NCBI GenBank assembly: GCA_963665705.1
Contig: OY762448.1
Coordinates: forward strand, 1,054,001-1,118,000
DNA length: 64,000 bases
Reading direction: 5' to 3'
Source: Saccharicrinis sp963665705
GTDB taxonomy: Bacteria > Bacteroidota > Bacteroidia > Bacteroidales > Marinilabiliaceae
Each line of letters opens with the position of its first letter. Positions within the stretch are counted from its first letter, which is position 1. Under the pieces are notes generated by a model, which saw only the letters and a program-made list of their open reading frames with translations, was not told the DNA's origin and did not search any database. Position numbers and translations under genes: made by a program. Of this stretch, positions 25,905 through 35,673 are shown piece by piece.

Positions 25905-27797
25905 TTAATCAATCAATTTTTTAAGGTTTAAAATGTTGTTTTTATTATCGATTTTTTTCCCTTCTGAAGTATAACAAAAATCAATTTCTTTGTTAAAGAA
26001 ATCGCTTACTTTATCCCGGACCATTTTCATTGTGCTGTTAATTAATTTGTTTTGTTCCGAAAAAGGTTCAAAAGCAATGGCGAAAGTTGTTGGTAACCAT
26101 CTTTGAGGAAATAAGTTGTCAAGTTTACCTCCGGTCTTAAATTCTTGTATCTCATGATCTATTTTATTTATTGCATTTTGAAATTCGCTATCAGAACTGC
26201 CTTTGATTATAGATTTTATTTTTTCAATATTTGGAACCAGAATTGCAATGGTATAAGCATTTTGATTATTATATAACATACATTGGTCAATGTAAGAACA
26301 GTGATCAGTTATAGCTTCTTCAATTTCTTCCGGACTATATTTCTCACCATCAGATCCAATTAAGAGACTCTTAAATCGTCCTTTTACATATAGATAGTTG
26401 TCATCATCGAGAAATCCTAAATCACCAGTATATAACCATTCATCCTTTATAGTTTCCTCGGTTGCTTTTATGTTTTTCCAATATCCCTTCATAACATTTT
26501 CACCTTTAATAACAATTTCACCTATTTGAAATGATGGTAATGACTCTCCTTTTGAATCACAGATCTTAATAAGTAAATCGTTTACAACTTTCCCTGATGA
26601 TCCTAATTTATGATGTTTGGGTGTATTTGCTGAAATAATTGGGGATGCTTCGCTTAATCCATATCCCTGAAACATGGGTATTCCTATCGCATAGAAGAAG
26701 TGTTGTAATTCAATGTCAAGTAGGGCCCCACCTCCAATAAAAAACTGTAAATTTCCACCAAAGCCATCCTTAATCTTATTGAATAAAAGTTTTTTAAACA
26801 TGAATATTAATGGGTATACTAATTTTTTTAAATTTTTCCCTTTATCGAACCCATTGTTATTATACCATATAGATACTTTTACTGCATATTTAAAAATAGT
26901 ATTAATTAACTTGCCTTTCTGTTCAATGCTTTTTTCAATATTCTTTTTAAAATTTTTTGCTAATGCAGGAACACTCATCAATACGTGAGGTTTTATTTCA
27001 TTGATATTTAATGTGATATTTTTAAGTGTTTCTAAGGTTGTTTTTCCAATTTGAACAGAAGCAATACTAGCTCCTTTTAACATAAATGCATATAACGAAG
27101 CTGTATGTGCAAATGCATGATCCCAAGGAAGTAACGCTAATGTTTTATAATAGGAGGGAATATTGATAAAACTAAATGCTTGCTCAACGTTTGCGGTATA
27201 ATTCCTGTGTGAAAGCATGATTCCTTTAGGCTGTGCTGTAGTTCCTGAAGTATAAGTTATTGTTGCAATATCTTCTGGTAAAACTTCTTTTGAAATGTTG
27301 TCATAAGCATTTGCGTTTTTTTCTAAAAGCTGTTCGCCAATACCGATTAAATCATCAATAAAAATTTCGTTCTTATTAAGGTTTTCGCAAGGATCAAGAA
27401 TAATGATTTTCTCAATATCTAAAAGCTCATTATTTAGTGTTCTTATTTTTTGTAGTTGATTTTTTGAAACGATAATGAATTTACATTCAGCATGTTTTAT
27501 TCTAAAGTCCAGTTCGTTTTTAGCTTCTAATTTAATTGATAGCGGAACTGTTATGGCTCTGTTACTAAATACTGCAAGTTCACTAATTAGCCATAGGTTT
27601 CTGCCTTCAGATAATAGGGCAACTCTTGTGTCTTTTCTAATTCCAATGGAGGAGAGCCCAATGGAAAGTTTTTTAACAAGTTCAAAAGTTTCTGAGTATG
27701 AAGTGGGAGCATAACTATTATTCTTTTTTTCCCATAAAAGAGGGTTGTTAGAAAAGGTATTGACTTGATTTATGAAAAAGCTTACAATTGAGAGCAT
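25905..27797 (-). CDS. Long-chain acyl-CoA synthetase (AMP-binding)
   Basis: Adenylate-forming enzyme, 630 residues, of the FadD15/FAA type found in Bacteroidota, activating long fatty acids to acyl-CoA. The P-loop-like motif is TYTSGTTAQPKGI (about 180-192), A5 is GYGLSEASPI, A7 is YTGDLGF, A8 is KGRFKSLL, and the C-terminal Lys region is NSTMKMVRDK. Membrane-associated by analogy. Not in an operon: long AT-rich gaps on both sides. Confidence 0.92.
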   Translation of the reverse strand: MLSIVSFFINQVNTFSNNPLLWEKKNNSYAPTSYSETFELVKKLSIGLSSIGIRKDTRVALLSEGRNLWLISELAVFSNRAITVPLSIKLEAKNELDFRIKHAECKFIIVSKNQLQKIRTLNNELLDIEKIIILDPCENLNKNEIFIDDLIGIGEQLLEKNANAYDNISKEVLPEDIATITYTSGTTAQPKGIMLSHRNYTANVEQAFSFINIPSYYKTLALLPWDHAFAHTASLYAFMLKGASIASVQIGKTTLETLKNITLNINEIKPHVLMSVPALAKNFKKNIEKSIEQKGKLINTIFKYAVKVSIWYNNNGFDKGKNLKKLVYPLIFMFKKLLFNKIKDGFGGNLQFFIGGGALLDIELQHFFYAIGIPMFQGYGLSEASPIISANTPKHHKLGSSGKVVNDLLIKICDSKGESLPSFQIGEIVIKGENVMKGYWKNIKATEETIKDEWLYTGDLGFLDDDNYLYVKGRFKSLLIGSDGEKYSPEEIEEAITDHCSYIDQCMLYNNQNAYTIAILVPNIEKIKSIIKGSSDSEFQNAINKIDHEIQEFKTGGKLDNLFPQRWLPTTFAIAFEPFSEQNKLINSTMKMVRDKVSDFFNKEIDFCYTSEGKKIDNKNNILNLKKLID

Positions 27798-28032
27798 GAC
27801 GATATAATTAAGGTTTGTACAAATATACTTTATTATATTTTTAGTTCGTAGTGTTCGAAAATGAACGTTTTAGTGTTGTTTTGAACGAAATTGAATATTA
27901 AAATAAAAATATGATTCTTTTTTAAGATGTTGATATTTAGCTGATAGTAATGTGTGGTACGAGGGTTGATTGATGGTGGATATTCTTTGAATAAATATAC
28001 AAATTGAGTATTAACAAAAAAATAAATCTCCT

Positions 28033-29385
28033 ATGATGAAGAAGCTATTTATAACATTTTTTGCAATAACACTTAGTGTAGGAATGTTTGCAGAATCAAA
28101 CACTAGAACACCTAATAATATTAGTGAAAGTGATAGTGTTCAATGTTTAAAACATTATTCTATATATGTCTTAAATCTGAAAAAGAAGATGTATGATTAT
28201 TCTGTAGATTCATGGAATTATATGTTTAAAAATTGCCCGGATGCAGGTGCTCGAATCTATGCTGATGGTATAAAATTGTATGAGCATTTTTATAAAGAAG
28301 CTGACACACCTCAAAGAAAAGTGGAAATTGTGGATACCATAATGATGATTTATGATCAAAGAATAAAATATTTTGGAAATCATCCTAAGTATCCTGAAGG
28401 ATGGATTAGAGGGCGAAAGGCTTTGGATATTGTAAAATATCGAAGAGGTAATTCGGGAGCTATGAATGAGGCCTATCAAAATTTTATGACATCATTTGAT
28501 ATGATGGGAGATAAAGCCGAAGATGTGGTTCTTTTTACCTGGTTAAAAACGTCATCTAGTTTATTGTCTCATGGAGATATAGAGGAAGTACAATTTATAA
28601 ATGATTATTTAACCATTTCAACGGTATTGGATGTTCAGATGGAGAAATCTACAGGGCAAGCAGAGGAGCGTAAAGAAAAGATAATAGATGGTTGTGAGGA
28701 TTTATTGGTTAGAAGCAGCGTAGGGGATTGTTCTTTAGTAGAACCCTATTTAAATGATTTGTTTTTGGCAGATGAATCAAGTATTGTAAATATGAATAGA
28801 ATAGTACGAATATTAGATAAATTAGGATGTAATGAGTCGTCGTTTTATGAATCTGTTGTTGAGAAAAATTTTGTTTTAAATCCATCAGGTAAGGAGGCTT
28901 ACCGTTTGGCTAAAATGTTTGTGAAAAGACAGGAGTTTAACAGAGCTAAAGAGTATTATAATAAGGCTATTGAAATGTGTGAGAAAGATGATTTTAAAGC
29001 AGCGTTATTTTATGAATTAGCAGTACTTGATTTTGCTCACTTTAAAAATTATTCTGAAGCTCGTGATTTAGCGAAGCAATCCATTACGCTTAAAGAGGAT
29101 TGGGGTAAACCTTATATATTAATTGGAAATATATATGCAGCAGAAAGTAATAGATATGGTAAGGATGAATTTGATCATTCAACTGTTTATTGGATAGCTT
29201 TAGATAAATTTTCAAAGGCTAAAACTCTTGATGTAGATTGTGAAGAAGAAGCTTCAAGGCAAATTGCTTTGTATTCACAATATTTACCAGACAAGGAAAC
29301 CGGCTTTTTTCATGGTTTGAAGGAGGGAGATAATTTTACTATCAACTCATGGATTAATGAAACAACAAAGGTGAGGTTCAGATAA
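28033..29385 (+). CDS. Exported TPR-repeat protein
   Basis: Protein of 450 residues with a signal peptide (1-20, ending GMFAES). Helical throughout; tetratricopeptide-like units are visible at about 280-345 (EAYRLAKMFVKRQEFNRAKEYYNKAI, AALFYELAVLDF, YSEARDLAKQSITLK) and 350-400. Earlier residues contain Cys pairs (SVQCLKHY, KNCPDAG, DGCEDLL). TPR proteins of this kind in Bacteroidota often act in envelope complexes, but no partner is adjacent. Function unknown. Confidence 0.8.
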   Translation: MMKKLFITFFAITLSVGMFAESNTRTPNNISESDSVQCLKHYSIYVLNLKKKMYDYSVDSWNYMFKNCPDAGARIYADGIKLYEHFYKEADTPQRKVEIVDTIMMIYDQRIKYFGNHPKYPEGWIRGRKALDIVKYRRGNSGAMNEAYQNFMTSFDMMGDKAEDVVLFTWLKTSSSLLSHGDIEEVQFINDYLTISTVLDVQMEKSTGQAEERKEKIIDGCEDLLVRSSVGDCSLVEPYLNDLFLADESSIVNMNRIVRILDKLGCNESSFYESVVEKNFVLNPSGKEAYRLAKMFVKRQEFNRAKEYYNKAIEMCEKDDFKAALFYELAVLDFAHFKNYSEARDLAKQSITLKEDWGKPYILIGNIYAAESNRYGKDEFDHSTVYWIALDKFSKAKTLDVDCEEEASRQIALYSQYLPDKETGFFHGLKEGDNFTINSWINETTKVRFR

Positions 29386-29391
29386 AAAAAG

Positions 29392-29422
29392 AAAAAGGTT
29401 CCGATGAGGAACCTTTTTTATT
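29392..29422 (+). terminator. Terminator between TPR gene and rubrerythrin
   Basis: AAAAAGGTTCC/GGAACCTTTTT (29392-29402, 29408-29418), loop GATGA, T run after. It can also work for the convergent rubrerythrin gene. Confidence 0.9.
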
Positions 29423-29996
29423 AATAGTTAGTTTCTTTAATTTCAAAATATGATTGAGGATGTAAACAAGCAGGGCAATTTTTAAGTGCTTTTGTTCCTT
29501 CATGAATATATCCGCAATTTCTACATTTCCAAATTACTTTTCCGTCTCTTTCAAAAACTTTACCACTTTCTAAATTTTCATAAAGAGTACGGTAACGTTT
29601 TTCGTGAGCTTCTTCTACTTTTGCAATTAATTTAAAGGCAACAGCAACTTCTTTAAATCCTTCTTCTTCTGCAATTTTTGCAAATTCAGGATATAATTCT
29701 GTCCACTCTTCATTTTCGCCATCAGCAGAAGCTTTTAGGTTTTCAAGAGTAGTGCCAATTTTTCCTGCTGGATATGAAGCTGTAATTTCTACCATGCCGC
29801 CTTCTAAAAATTTAAAGAAACGCTTAGCGTGTTCTTTTTCGTTTTCAGCTGTTTCTTCAAAAATAGCAGCAATTTGCTCTAATCCTTCTTTTTTAGCTTG
29901 CTTTGCAAAGTAATTATATCTCATTCTTGCTTGAGATTCACCAGCAAATGCTTTCAATAAATTTTGTTCTGTTTTTGTTCCTTTTAAACTATCCAT
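29421..29996 (-). CDS. rbr: Rubrerythrin
   Basis: Non-heme iron peroxidase of the cytosol, 191 residues. The ferritin-like di-iron domain (1-145) carries Glu20, Glu53 with His56 (ENEKEHAKRF), and a second ligand set including EEAHEKRY near 128-135. A C-terminal rubredoxin-like domain has Cys158, Cys161, Cys174 and Cys177 (CRNCGY...CPAC). Typical of anaerobes and microaerophiles for H2O2 removal; complements the ahp locus. Confidence 0.97.
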   Translation of the reverse strand: MDSLKGTKTEQNLLKAFAGESQARMRYNYFAKQAKKEGLEQIAAIFEETAENEKEHAKRFFKFLEGGMVEITASYPAGKIGTTLENLKASADGENEEWTELYPEFAKIAEEEGFKEVAVAFKLIAKVEEAHEKRYRTLYENLESGKVFERDGKVIWKCRNCGYIHEGTKALKNCPACLHPQSYFEIKETNY

Positions 29997-30106
29997 GGTT
30001 ATTCTGTTTGTTTATTCTGCTTATTCTAACAAAGGGGTTGAATATACGAAAAATATGATTTTAACAGGATGAGAAACGGTAATTTAGACTGTTTATTATT
30101 AATGAA

Positions 30107-30133
30107 AAAAGGAGTCTCAAATGGACTCCTTTT
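30107..30133 (-). terminator. Terminator of dnaN
   Basis: AAAAGGAGTC/GACTCCTTTT (30107-30116, 30124-30133), 7-nt loop; the minus strand reads on into T6. Confidence 0.87.
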
Positions 30134-30156
30134 CTTAATGTTTTGATTTGTTGTTA

Positions 30157-31284
30157 TTATGCATTGATCATCATAGGCATTAATAGCATAAGTTCATCTT
30201 CAGGTCCATCTTTTTCTAATGGTAAGAAGATTCCTGCTCTGGCAGGATCTGCTAATTCCATAACCACCTCTTCTGATGAAATATTATCAAGTATTTCAGC
30301 AAGGAAAGCTGATTTAAAACCTATTTCAATTGATTCTCCATCGTATTGACAACTTAATTTCTCATAAGCAGAAATTGAAAAGTCAATATCTTGTGCAGAT
30401 ACCATTAATTCATCTCCATCAATTGATAATTTTACAAGATTACTCGCTTGATTTGAGAATAAAGAAACTCTACCTAATGTATTTACTACATCCTGACGGT
30501 TAATAATAATTTTATTAGGATTGTCTTGTGGAATTACCGCATTGTAACTTGGATAATTTCCTTCAACTAAACGACAAACTAACTTGTGGTTTTCCATCTG
30601 GAAATAAGCATTTTTGTCATCAAATTCGATGCTGATATCACCATCTTCTTTTACAAGAACATTCTTTAAGAATGAAGCAGGTTTTTTAGGTAAAATGAAT
30701 GAAGATGAAAATTCAGTTGTAGCATCAGTTCGTTGGTATCGTACCAATTTGTGCGAATCACTAGCCACAAAAGTTAAATTCTCAGGAGACATTTCTATAA
30801 GAATACCATTCATCACAGGACGAAGTTCATCATCAGCTGTTGCGAATAATGTCTTGTTAATTCCTGATAATACAAGAGATGCAGGAAGCTGTAATCGAGA
30901 AGCTTTATCTGTATCAATTTGTGGAATTTCAGGGAATTCATCACCACTTAATCCTACAACACTAAATTTACCTTTGTCTGTAACAATATTAACAGCTCTG
31001 GTATCAAGTGAAATATCTATTGTAATAGGTTGTTCCGGGAATTTTTTTAATGTTTCAAGTAGAATTTTAGCAGGTAATGCAATGGCTCCTTCACCTTCAG
31101 TATTATCAAGATTCATAGAAGTAACCATAGTGGATTCTAAATCAGAAGCTGTAATTGTTAATTTACCGCTTTCTAATTCAAATAAGATATTTTCCAAAAT
31201 CGGAATAGTGCTCTTACTACTTACAACACGACTTACAGCCTGCAAATGATAAAGGAGTTCAGAACTTGAAACTACAAATTTCAT
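30157..31284 (-). CDS. dnaN: DNA polymerase III subunit beta (sliding clamp)
   Basis: Processivity clamp, 375 residues, three clamp folds of about 120 residues each. Typical start MKFVVSSSELLYHLQAVSRVV, central SGINKTLFATADDELRPVMNGI, and the C-terminal end LMLLMPMMINA corresponding to the conserved MPMRL-type ending. It follows gldG in the same direction, a linkage common in Bacteroidota, and is far from any dnaA-oriC feature here. Confidence 0.98.
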   Translation of the reverse strand: MKFVVSSSELLYHLQAVSRVVSSKSTIPILENILFELESGKLTITASDLESTMVTSMNLDNTEGEGAIALPAKILLETLKKFPEQPITIDISLDTRAVNIVTDKGKFSVVGLSGDEFPEIPQIDTDKASRLQLPASLVLSGINKTLFATADDELRPVMNGILIEMSPENLTFVASDSHKLVRYQRTDATTEFSSSFILPKKPASFLKNVLVKEDGDISIEFDDKNAYFQMENHKLVCRLVEGNYPSYNAVIPQDNPNKIIINRQDVVNTLGRVSLFSNQASNLVKLSIDGDELMVSAQDIDFSISAYEKLSCQYDGESIEIGFKSAFLAEILDNISSEEVVMELADPARAGIFLPLEKDGPEDELMLLMPMMINA

Positions 31285-31485
31285 TGAATTATAATTTAAA
31301 AATTTACTTAAATATATACTTAAACATGGTAATAATAAGCTAAATCTTTGATTAAACCAAAATTATAAAAGTGTAGTTATAACAAATTAATAAACATGGT
31401 TTATAATCAAAACTTTGCATTACCAAATATATCAAAAATCTGTTGTTAAAAACAGAGTAAAAACAATAAAATTTATGAGCTGAGC

Positions 31486-33180
31486 TTATTTTGTATAAGT
31501 TAATTTTCTATAGATGAAAATAACTAATGCTAAAATAAATATGAATGCCAATGGAAGGATCATGTTAATAAGTTTCCACTTGAATGATTCGTTTGAAACT
31601 TTGTCTTTATCAAGTAATCTTAATGTATAACTTCGGGCTCTTAGATTCATCCATCCTTCATCATCGCATAAATAGTTAATCGCATTTAAAATGAAATCTT
31701 TGTTACCAAAATTCTCTTTGGTTAATTCATCGTAACCCAATGGAAGTACTTGAGGATTTGTGTCCTTGAAACGTACTTTGTTTTTAATTAAATCTCCATC
31801 TGCAACAACAATAATTTTAGTTGGACTACTTTCATTTTTTACTTTCTTGTGATCAATGCTTACACCATTAGGAACCATTCTGTTTTGAAATACAGAAGGG
31901 AAAATACCTTCCTCCAATACAGCTACCGGTAAGTATGATTGATTGAAGTCCTGTTGTTTTGGCTTTTCATTTACAAAATTTAATGATACAAATATTGGAG
32001 CTTGGTCTGACTTAGTGTATTTAGATGTTCGTAGAAGAATCTCTCTTTTTAATGGCAATTGACTGTTCACGGTATCAATAGAGCTCACAAACTCCCCTTT
32101 TACAACATTAATATTTTTTGATATAGCATGTTGGGGTTGAGGATTTAATAGTGGATTAAATAACCATGGTGCCGGAACTATTTTTGGTTTGTCCCTTTCT
32201 GATACAGTAATTGGAATCATTGCAGCCTGAACATCCTGTAGTAAAACAGGATTGATTCTTATTCCGTATTTAAATAATTGGTCATTAATATTTATATCAC
32301 TTAGTAATCCTATGGTTTCGCTTGTTTTTCGTAGGCTATCTACTGTTATGTTTACAGCATCTACAAGCCAAAGAATTTTACCTCCATTCATTAAATATTG
32401 ATCAATGATAAACTTATCACTTTCTGAGAATTTCTTTTGGGGTTTAGCTATAATAATGGCCTTGTAAGGATTTAATATGTTTGGATCCGATCCTAAAACG
32501 CCTCGATCAACCTGGTAATATTGAGAAAGGTGATCTGTGATATCTAATACATCTAACTCATCTAATTCTCCATGACCTTCTAAAAATGCAATTTTAATTT
32601 TTTCATTAATAGTTAACCTTTTTACTGCATCAGTAATTTTATATTCTAAACTCTCAATAGATTTATTAAGATTCTCAGCGCCGGAATAACCTTTTATATT
32701 TTCTAATAAATTAATAGGGAGTTGGTAATCTTTATAATTAACAATAGCATATGGGTATACATAGGATGTAGAGTTTCTTCCATCTTCTTTTTTCTCAAAA
32801 ATAGATTGAGGACTTAAACCTAATTTTTTTAATACTTCCTGTACCTGTTTTTTTTCTTTTATGGTTCCGGATGAAGGGTCTGTAAATGTATAGCTTAAGT
32901 TACTTCCTCCATAAACTTTTAATTCATTTAGTAGTTCATAGGTAGCCGTAGATAGCTTTTTAAATCCTACGTTTAAGTCTCCTTCCAGATAGACTTCTAT
33001 TTCAATATTTTCATCTAAGTTTTCAAATAAAGACTTTGTGTTTTCTGATAGTGAATACCTTTTTTCGCTTGTTAAATCCAGTCTGAAAAACCAATCTGAA
33101 GCAATATAATTTATGCCAATTATAAGGATGATAAGTAGTGTTGACTGACGTAATATTTTGTGTTTTATATTTTTGGACAT
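31486..33180 (-). CDS. gldG: Gliding-associated ABC transporter auxiliary protein GldG
   Basis: Membrane protein of 564 residues from the ATG at 33180 (MSKNIKHKILRQ). One N-terminal helix (about 14-32), a large extracytoplasmic domain with GldG/ABC_transp_aux features (SLSENTKSLFENLDENIEIEV, AFLEGHGELDELDVLD, ILWLVDAVNI), and a C-terminal transmembrane helix (about 538-558). It works with GldF and an ATPase (GldA) in a transporter needed for gliding or T9SS function in Flavobacterium. A GTG at 33192 would overlap gldF; the ATG is preferred. Confidence 0.93.
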   Translation of the reverse strand: MSKNIKHKILRQSTLLIILIIGINYIASDWFFRLDLTSEKRYSLSENTKSLFENLDENIEIEVYLEGDLNVGFKKLSTATYELLNELKVYGGSNLSYTFTDPSSGTIKEKKQVQEVLKKLGLSPQSIFEKKEDGRNSTSYVYPYAIVNYKDYQLPINLLENIKGYSGAENLNKSIESLEYKITDAVKRLTINEKIKIAFLEGHGELDELDVLDITDHLSQYYQVDRGVLGSDPNILNPYKAIIIAKPQKKFSESDKFIIDQYLMNGGKILWLVDAVNITVDSLRKTSETIGLLSDININDQLFKYGIRINPVLLQDVQAAMIPITVSERDKPKIVPAPWLFNPLLNPQPQHAISKNINVVKGEFVSSIDTVNSQLPLKREILLRTSKYTKSDQAPIFVSLNFVNEKPKQQDFNQSYLPVAVLEEGIFPSVFQNRMVPNGVSIDHKKVKNESSPTKIIVVADGDLIKNKVRFKDTNPQVLPLGYDELTKENFGNKDFILNAINYLCDDEGWMNLRARSYTLRLLDKDKVSNESFKWKLINMILPLAFIFILALVIFIYRKLTYTK

Positions 33181-33185
33181 AGTAT

Positions 33186-33917
33186 TTACCACTTTTTACT
33201 TATTAATACGAATCTGGTAGCGTAAGTAAATATTGAGATTGTGCTAAAAAAATAAATGAGATCTCTGGAATCAATAACGCCCCTGCTAATGGATTGATAA
33301 TGCACATCAATGCCTAAAAATACAATTGAAGTTTTTAGTTGGTTTGAATCAAAAACCTGTGATAGCGCTTCGAAGCCGTAGTAAAATATAAAGCATAGCA
33401 TTACTGAAAGCACAAAGCTTACGATTTGATTATCAGTTAGCGACGAGCAGAATGTTCCAATGCCTACATAAATGGCAGCTAAAAAGAATAGTCCTATAAA
33501 AGAGCCCCAGGTACCACCATAATCAATGTTTCCAACAGGATTACCCAATTGAACCACAGAGTAAAAATAGATTAGTGTGGGTAATAAGCTAATGATCACT
33601 AAGCTAACTCCGGCAAAATATTTTGCTAAAACAATTTGAAGTTCACTGATAGGTCTGGTGTATAAAAGTTCAATTGTACCGGTTCTTTTTTCTTCAGCAA
33701 AAAGTCGCATGGTAACTGCTGGTACCAAAAATAAATATAACCAGGGAGCCAGGTAAAATAATGATTCTAAAGTAGCATAACCACCATATAGAATATTCAT
33801 CTCTCCTGGAATTACCCATAAAAACAGTCCGGTAATAATGATGAATACTCCAATTACTAAATATCCTGTCAGACTGCTAAAAAATGATGCGATTTCTTTT
33901 TTGTATAAACTCCACAT
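33186..33917 (-). CDS. gldF: ABC-2 type permease GldF
   Basis: Integral membrane protein of 243 residues with six hydrophobic helices; typical start WSLYKKEIASFFSSLTGYLVIG and motif ITMRLFAEEKRTGTIELLYTRPI (compare VTMRLFAEEK at about 64-73) shared by ABC-2 permeases of the GldF group. Only 5 bp separate its stop from the gldG ATG, so translation is probably coupled. The matching ATPase gene gldA is not in this window. Confidence 0.93.
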   Translation of the reverse strand: MWSLYKKEIASFFSSLTGYLVIGVFIIITGLFLWVIPGEMNILYGGYATLESLFYLAPWLYLFLVPAVTMRLFAEEKRTGTIELLYTRPISELQIVLAKYFAGVSLVIISLLPTLIYFYSVVQLGNPVGNIDYGGTWGSFIGLFFLAAIYVGIGTFCSSLTDNQIVSFVLSVMLCFIFYYGFEALSQVFDSNQLKTSIVFLGIDVHYQSISRGVIDSRDLIYFFSTISIFTYATRFVLISKKW

Positions 33918-33948
33918 AAAAAGTAGTGCATTTATTGTTGTTAATATA

Positions 33949-35079
33949 CTATGATCTTAATGCTTTTACCATAAGTTTTGCCGCTCTGTCACTAGTTCCC
34001 GGGCTACCCATTATTTGATGTAGTTGATTGTAACTGTTGAAAATGTTAATTCTGTAATCCTGGTTATTGAGTAACTTTTCTAATTCAGATTGAACATTTG
34101 CTTCATTTAAATCATCCTGAATAATTTCTTTAACAGCTTCTTTATTAACAATCAAATTAACTAAGGAAATATATTTTACCTTAAGAATAAAGCGTTTTAC
34201 AAATTTAGTGATAGTTTTGCCTCCCCACATTTTATAGCACACAATTTGTGGACATTCCAATAGTGCTGTTTCAAGGGTAGCGGTTCCCGAAGTTACTAAA
34301 GCACCATGAGCTTGTTGTACTAATTCGTAGGTTTCATCAAAAATAACTTTTACATCAGCATTGACGATGAAGGGTTCATAGTCCACTTTAGTAAAAGATG
34401 GTGCTCCTGCAATTATAAATTGATAATTTGGAAAATGTTTAATCATGCTAATCATGACAGGGAGCACATTGTTTAGTTCCTGATGTCTTGAACCTGCCAG
34501 TAGGGCAACTATGGGTCTGTTGTCAAGTTTATTTCTCTCCTTAAATGTTTCTAAGTTTTCATTTTTGTGAGGTCTGTTTTCAATAGCATCTAAAACAGGA
34601 TTCCCCACATAATCAATATCTACTTCATGAGTCTTATAGAAATCAGTTTCAAAAGGAAGAATAGTAAACATTTTATCCACAAAGGCTTTAATTTTCTTTA
34701 CTCTACCTGTATTCCATGCCCATATTTTAGGTGATATATAGTAATAAACTTTAATGCCTTTTTTATGTGCAAACTCCGCCATTCTTAAATTAAAACCAGG
34801 ATAATCAACTAGTATTAATACGTCAGGATTATAATTAATAAGGTCGGATTTGCATAATTTAAAGTTGGCTTTAATTTTTCCCAGATTAACCAATACTTCT
34901 TTTATGCCCATAAAAGCAGTTTGGTTATAGTGTCGAACCATATCACCTCCAACTTTTTTCATCAAATCACCACCCCAAAATCGAAAATGGTAATCTGCAT
35001 CTTCTGCAACTAATGATTTCATCAAATTTGATGCATGCAAATCACCCGATGGTTCTCCTGCTATTATGTAATATTTCAT
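33949..35079 (-). CDS. lpxB: Lipid-A-disaccharide synthase
   Basis: Family 19 glycosyltransferase, 376 residues, joining UDP-2,3-diacylglucosamine and lipid X in lipid A synthesis at the inner membrane. Motifs: IIAGEPSGDLHASNL (3-17), GGDLMKKVGG, LVDYPGFNLRMA, YYISPKIWAWNTGR, LLAGSRHQEL, and VTSGTATLETALL. Length is standard. The ATG sits at the edge of the first of two short tandem repeats which separate it from the upstream surE pair. Confidence 0.97.
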   Translation of the reverse strand: MKYYIIAGEPSGDLHASNLMKSLVAEDADYHFRFWGGDLMKKVGGDMVRHYNQTAFMGIKEVLVNLGKIKANFKLCKSDLINYNPDVLILVDYPGFNLRMAEFAHKKGIKVYYYISPKIWAWNTGRVKKIKAFVDKMFTILPFETDFYKTHEVDIDYVGNPVLDAIENRPHKNENLETFKERNKLDNRPIVALLAGSRHQELNNVLPVMISMIKHFPNYQFIIAGAPSFTKVDYEPFIVNADVKVIFDETYELVQQAHGALVTSGTATLETALLECPQIVCYKMWGGKTITKFVKRFILKVKYISLVNLIVNKEAVKEIIQDDLNEANVQSELEKLLNNQDYRINIFNSYNQLHQIMGSPGTSDRAAKLMVKALRS

Positions 35080-35160
35080 CTATTTAAACTTTCTTTCATT
35101 TGCCATATGGAACTCACCAATTTAGTCATTCTCGTGCGTAAGAACTTTTTTTTAAGGTTA
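35080..35160 (+). repeat. Short interspersed repeat, copy 1
   Basis: About 80 bp. The core 35101-35144 reads TGCCATATGGAACTCACCAA and continues TTTAGTCATTCTCGTGCGTAAGAA. It aligns with copy 2 (35170-35250) and with the reverse complement of copy 3 (40459-40536). The alignment includes the flanking ATCTATTT... stretch, not only the core. Located immediately before lpxB. Confidence 0.7.
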
Positions 35161-35169
35161 GTTTCATGT

Positions 35170-35250
35170 GTCTATAATTTGATCATATGGTCACATGGAA
35201 CTCGCCAGATTAATCATCCTCTTGTGAGAGAAATACCTGCTCATAGCTCG
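35170..35250 (+). repeat. Short interspersed repeat, copy 2
   Basis: Core 35191-35233 reads TCACATGGAACTCGCCAGAT, continuing TAATCATCCTCTTGTGAGAGAA; preceded by TCTATAATTTGATCATATGG. In tandem with copy 1 at a distance of about 90 bp. Divergence between copies suggests age. Confidence 0.7.
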
Positions 35251-35376
35251 TGTTATTTAATAAATAACTTAACTTTTAATTGTGTAGTATGATGCAGGCA
35301 ATAAGAATACCAAAAAATTATTATATGCCCTGATTTTCATATCCATGTTGTTATATGTCTGCTATATTTTAACCGA

Positions 35377-35673
35377 TTATAAAACAAATCTTAAAATTAT
35401 AATAGTTAAAGCATAAAGCAAGGTTGCGGTAACAATACCTCTTGCAGCAAGCAATCTGTCAAGTTTAATAGCAATCAGGAAAATTGCTAAATTAGGCAAA
35501 ACGCTAACACTTAAAAGTTTAGTAAAGCCATGGGCTTTCATTAAATTGGTGATGAACTCATTAAAAGTTAAGGAATCTCCAAAGCGGAAATAAAATATTA
35601 ACCACGATGTAATCGCAGGTAAAATGATACCAATTATTAATCCGATATATAATTTATTGCATTTACAAGGCAT
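35377..35673 (-). CDS. Small integral membrane protein of unknown function
   Basis: 98 residues with three hydrophobic helices (about 9-30, 52-70 and 78-97) and a Cys-containing N-terminus (MPCKCNK). Its start overlaps the 3' end of surE by 11 bp, so it is translated from the same transcript. Not recognised; the surE - small membrane protein - lpxB order suggests an envelope-related role, which is inference. Confidence 0.7.
   Translation of the reverse strand: MPCKCNKLYIGLIIGIILPAITSWLIFYFRFGDSLTFNEFITNLMKAHGFTKLLSVSVLPNLAIFLIAIKLDRLLAARGIVTATLLYALTIIILRFVL

Noticed and set aside
30614..31249. 211-codon plus-strand open frame opposite dnaN
   Set aside because: Antisense shadow of a conserved gene; Ser/Asn/Leu-rich product without family features.
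35080..35250. Possible two-unit CRISPR or tandem riboswitch from the two repeats before lpxB
   Set aside because: Repeats diverge over their whole length, no spacer is distinguishable, and a third copy is inserted elsewhere, which fits a dispersed repeat better.
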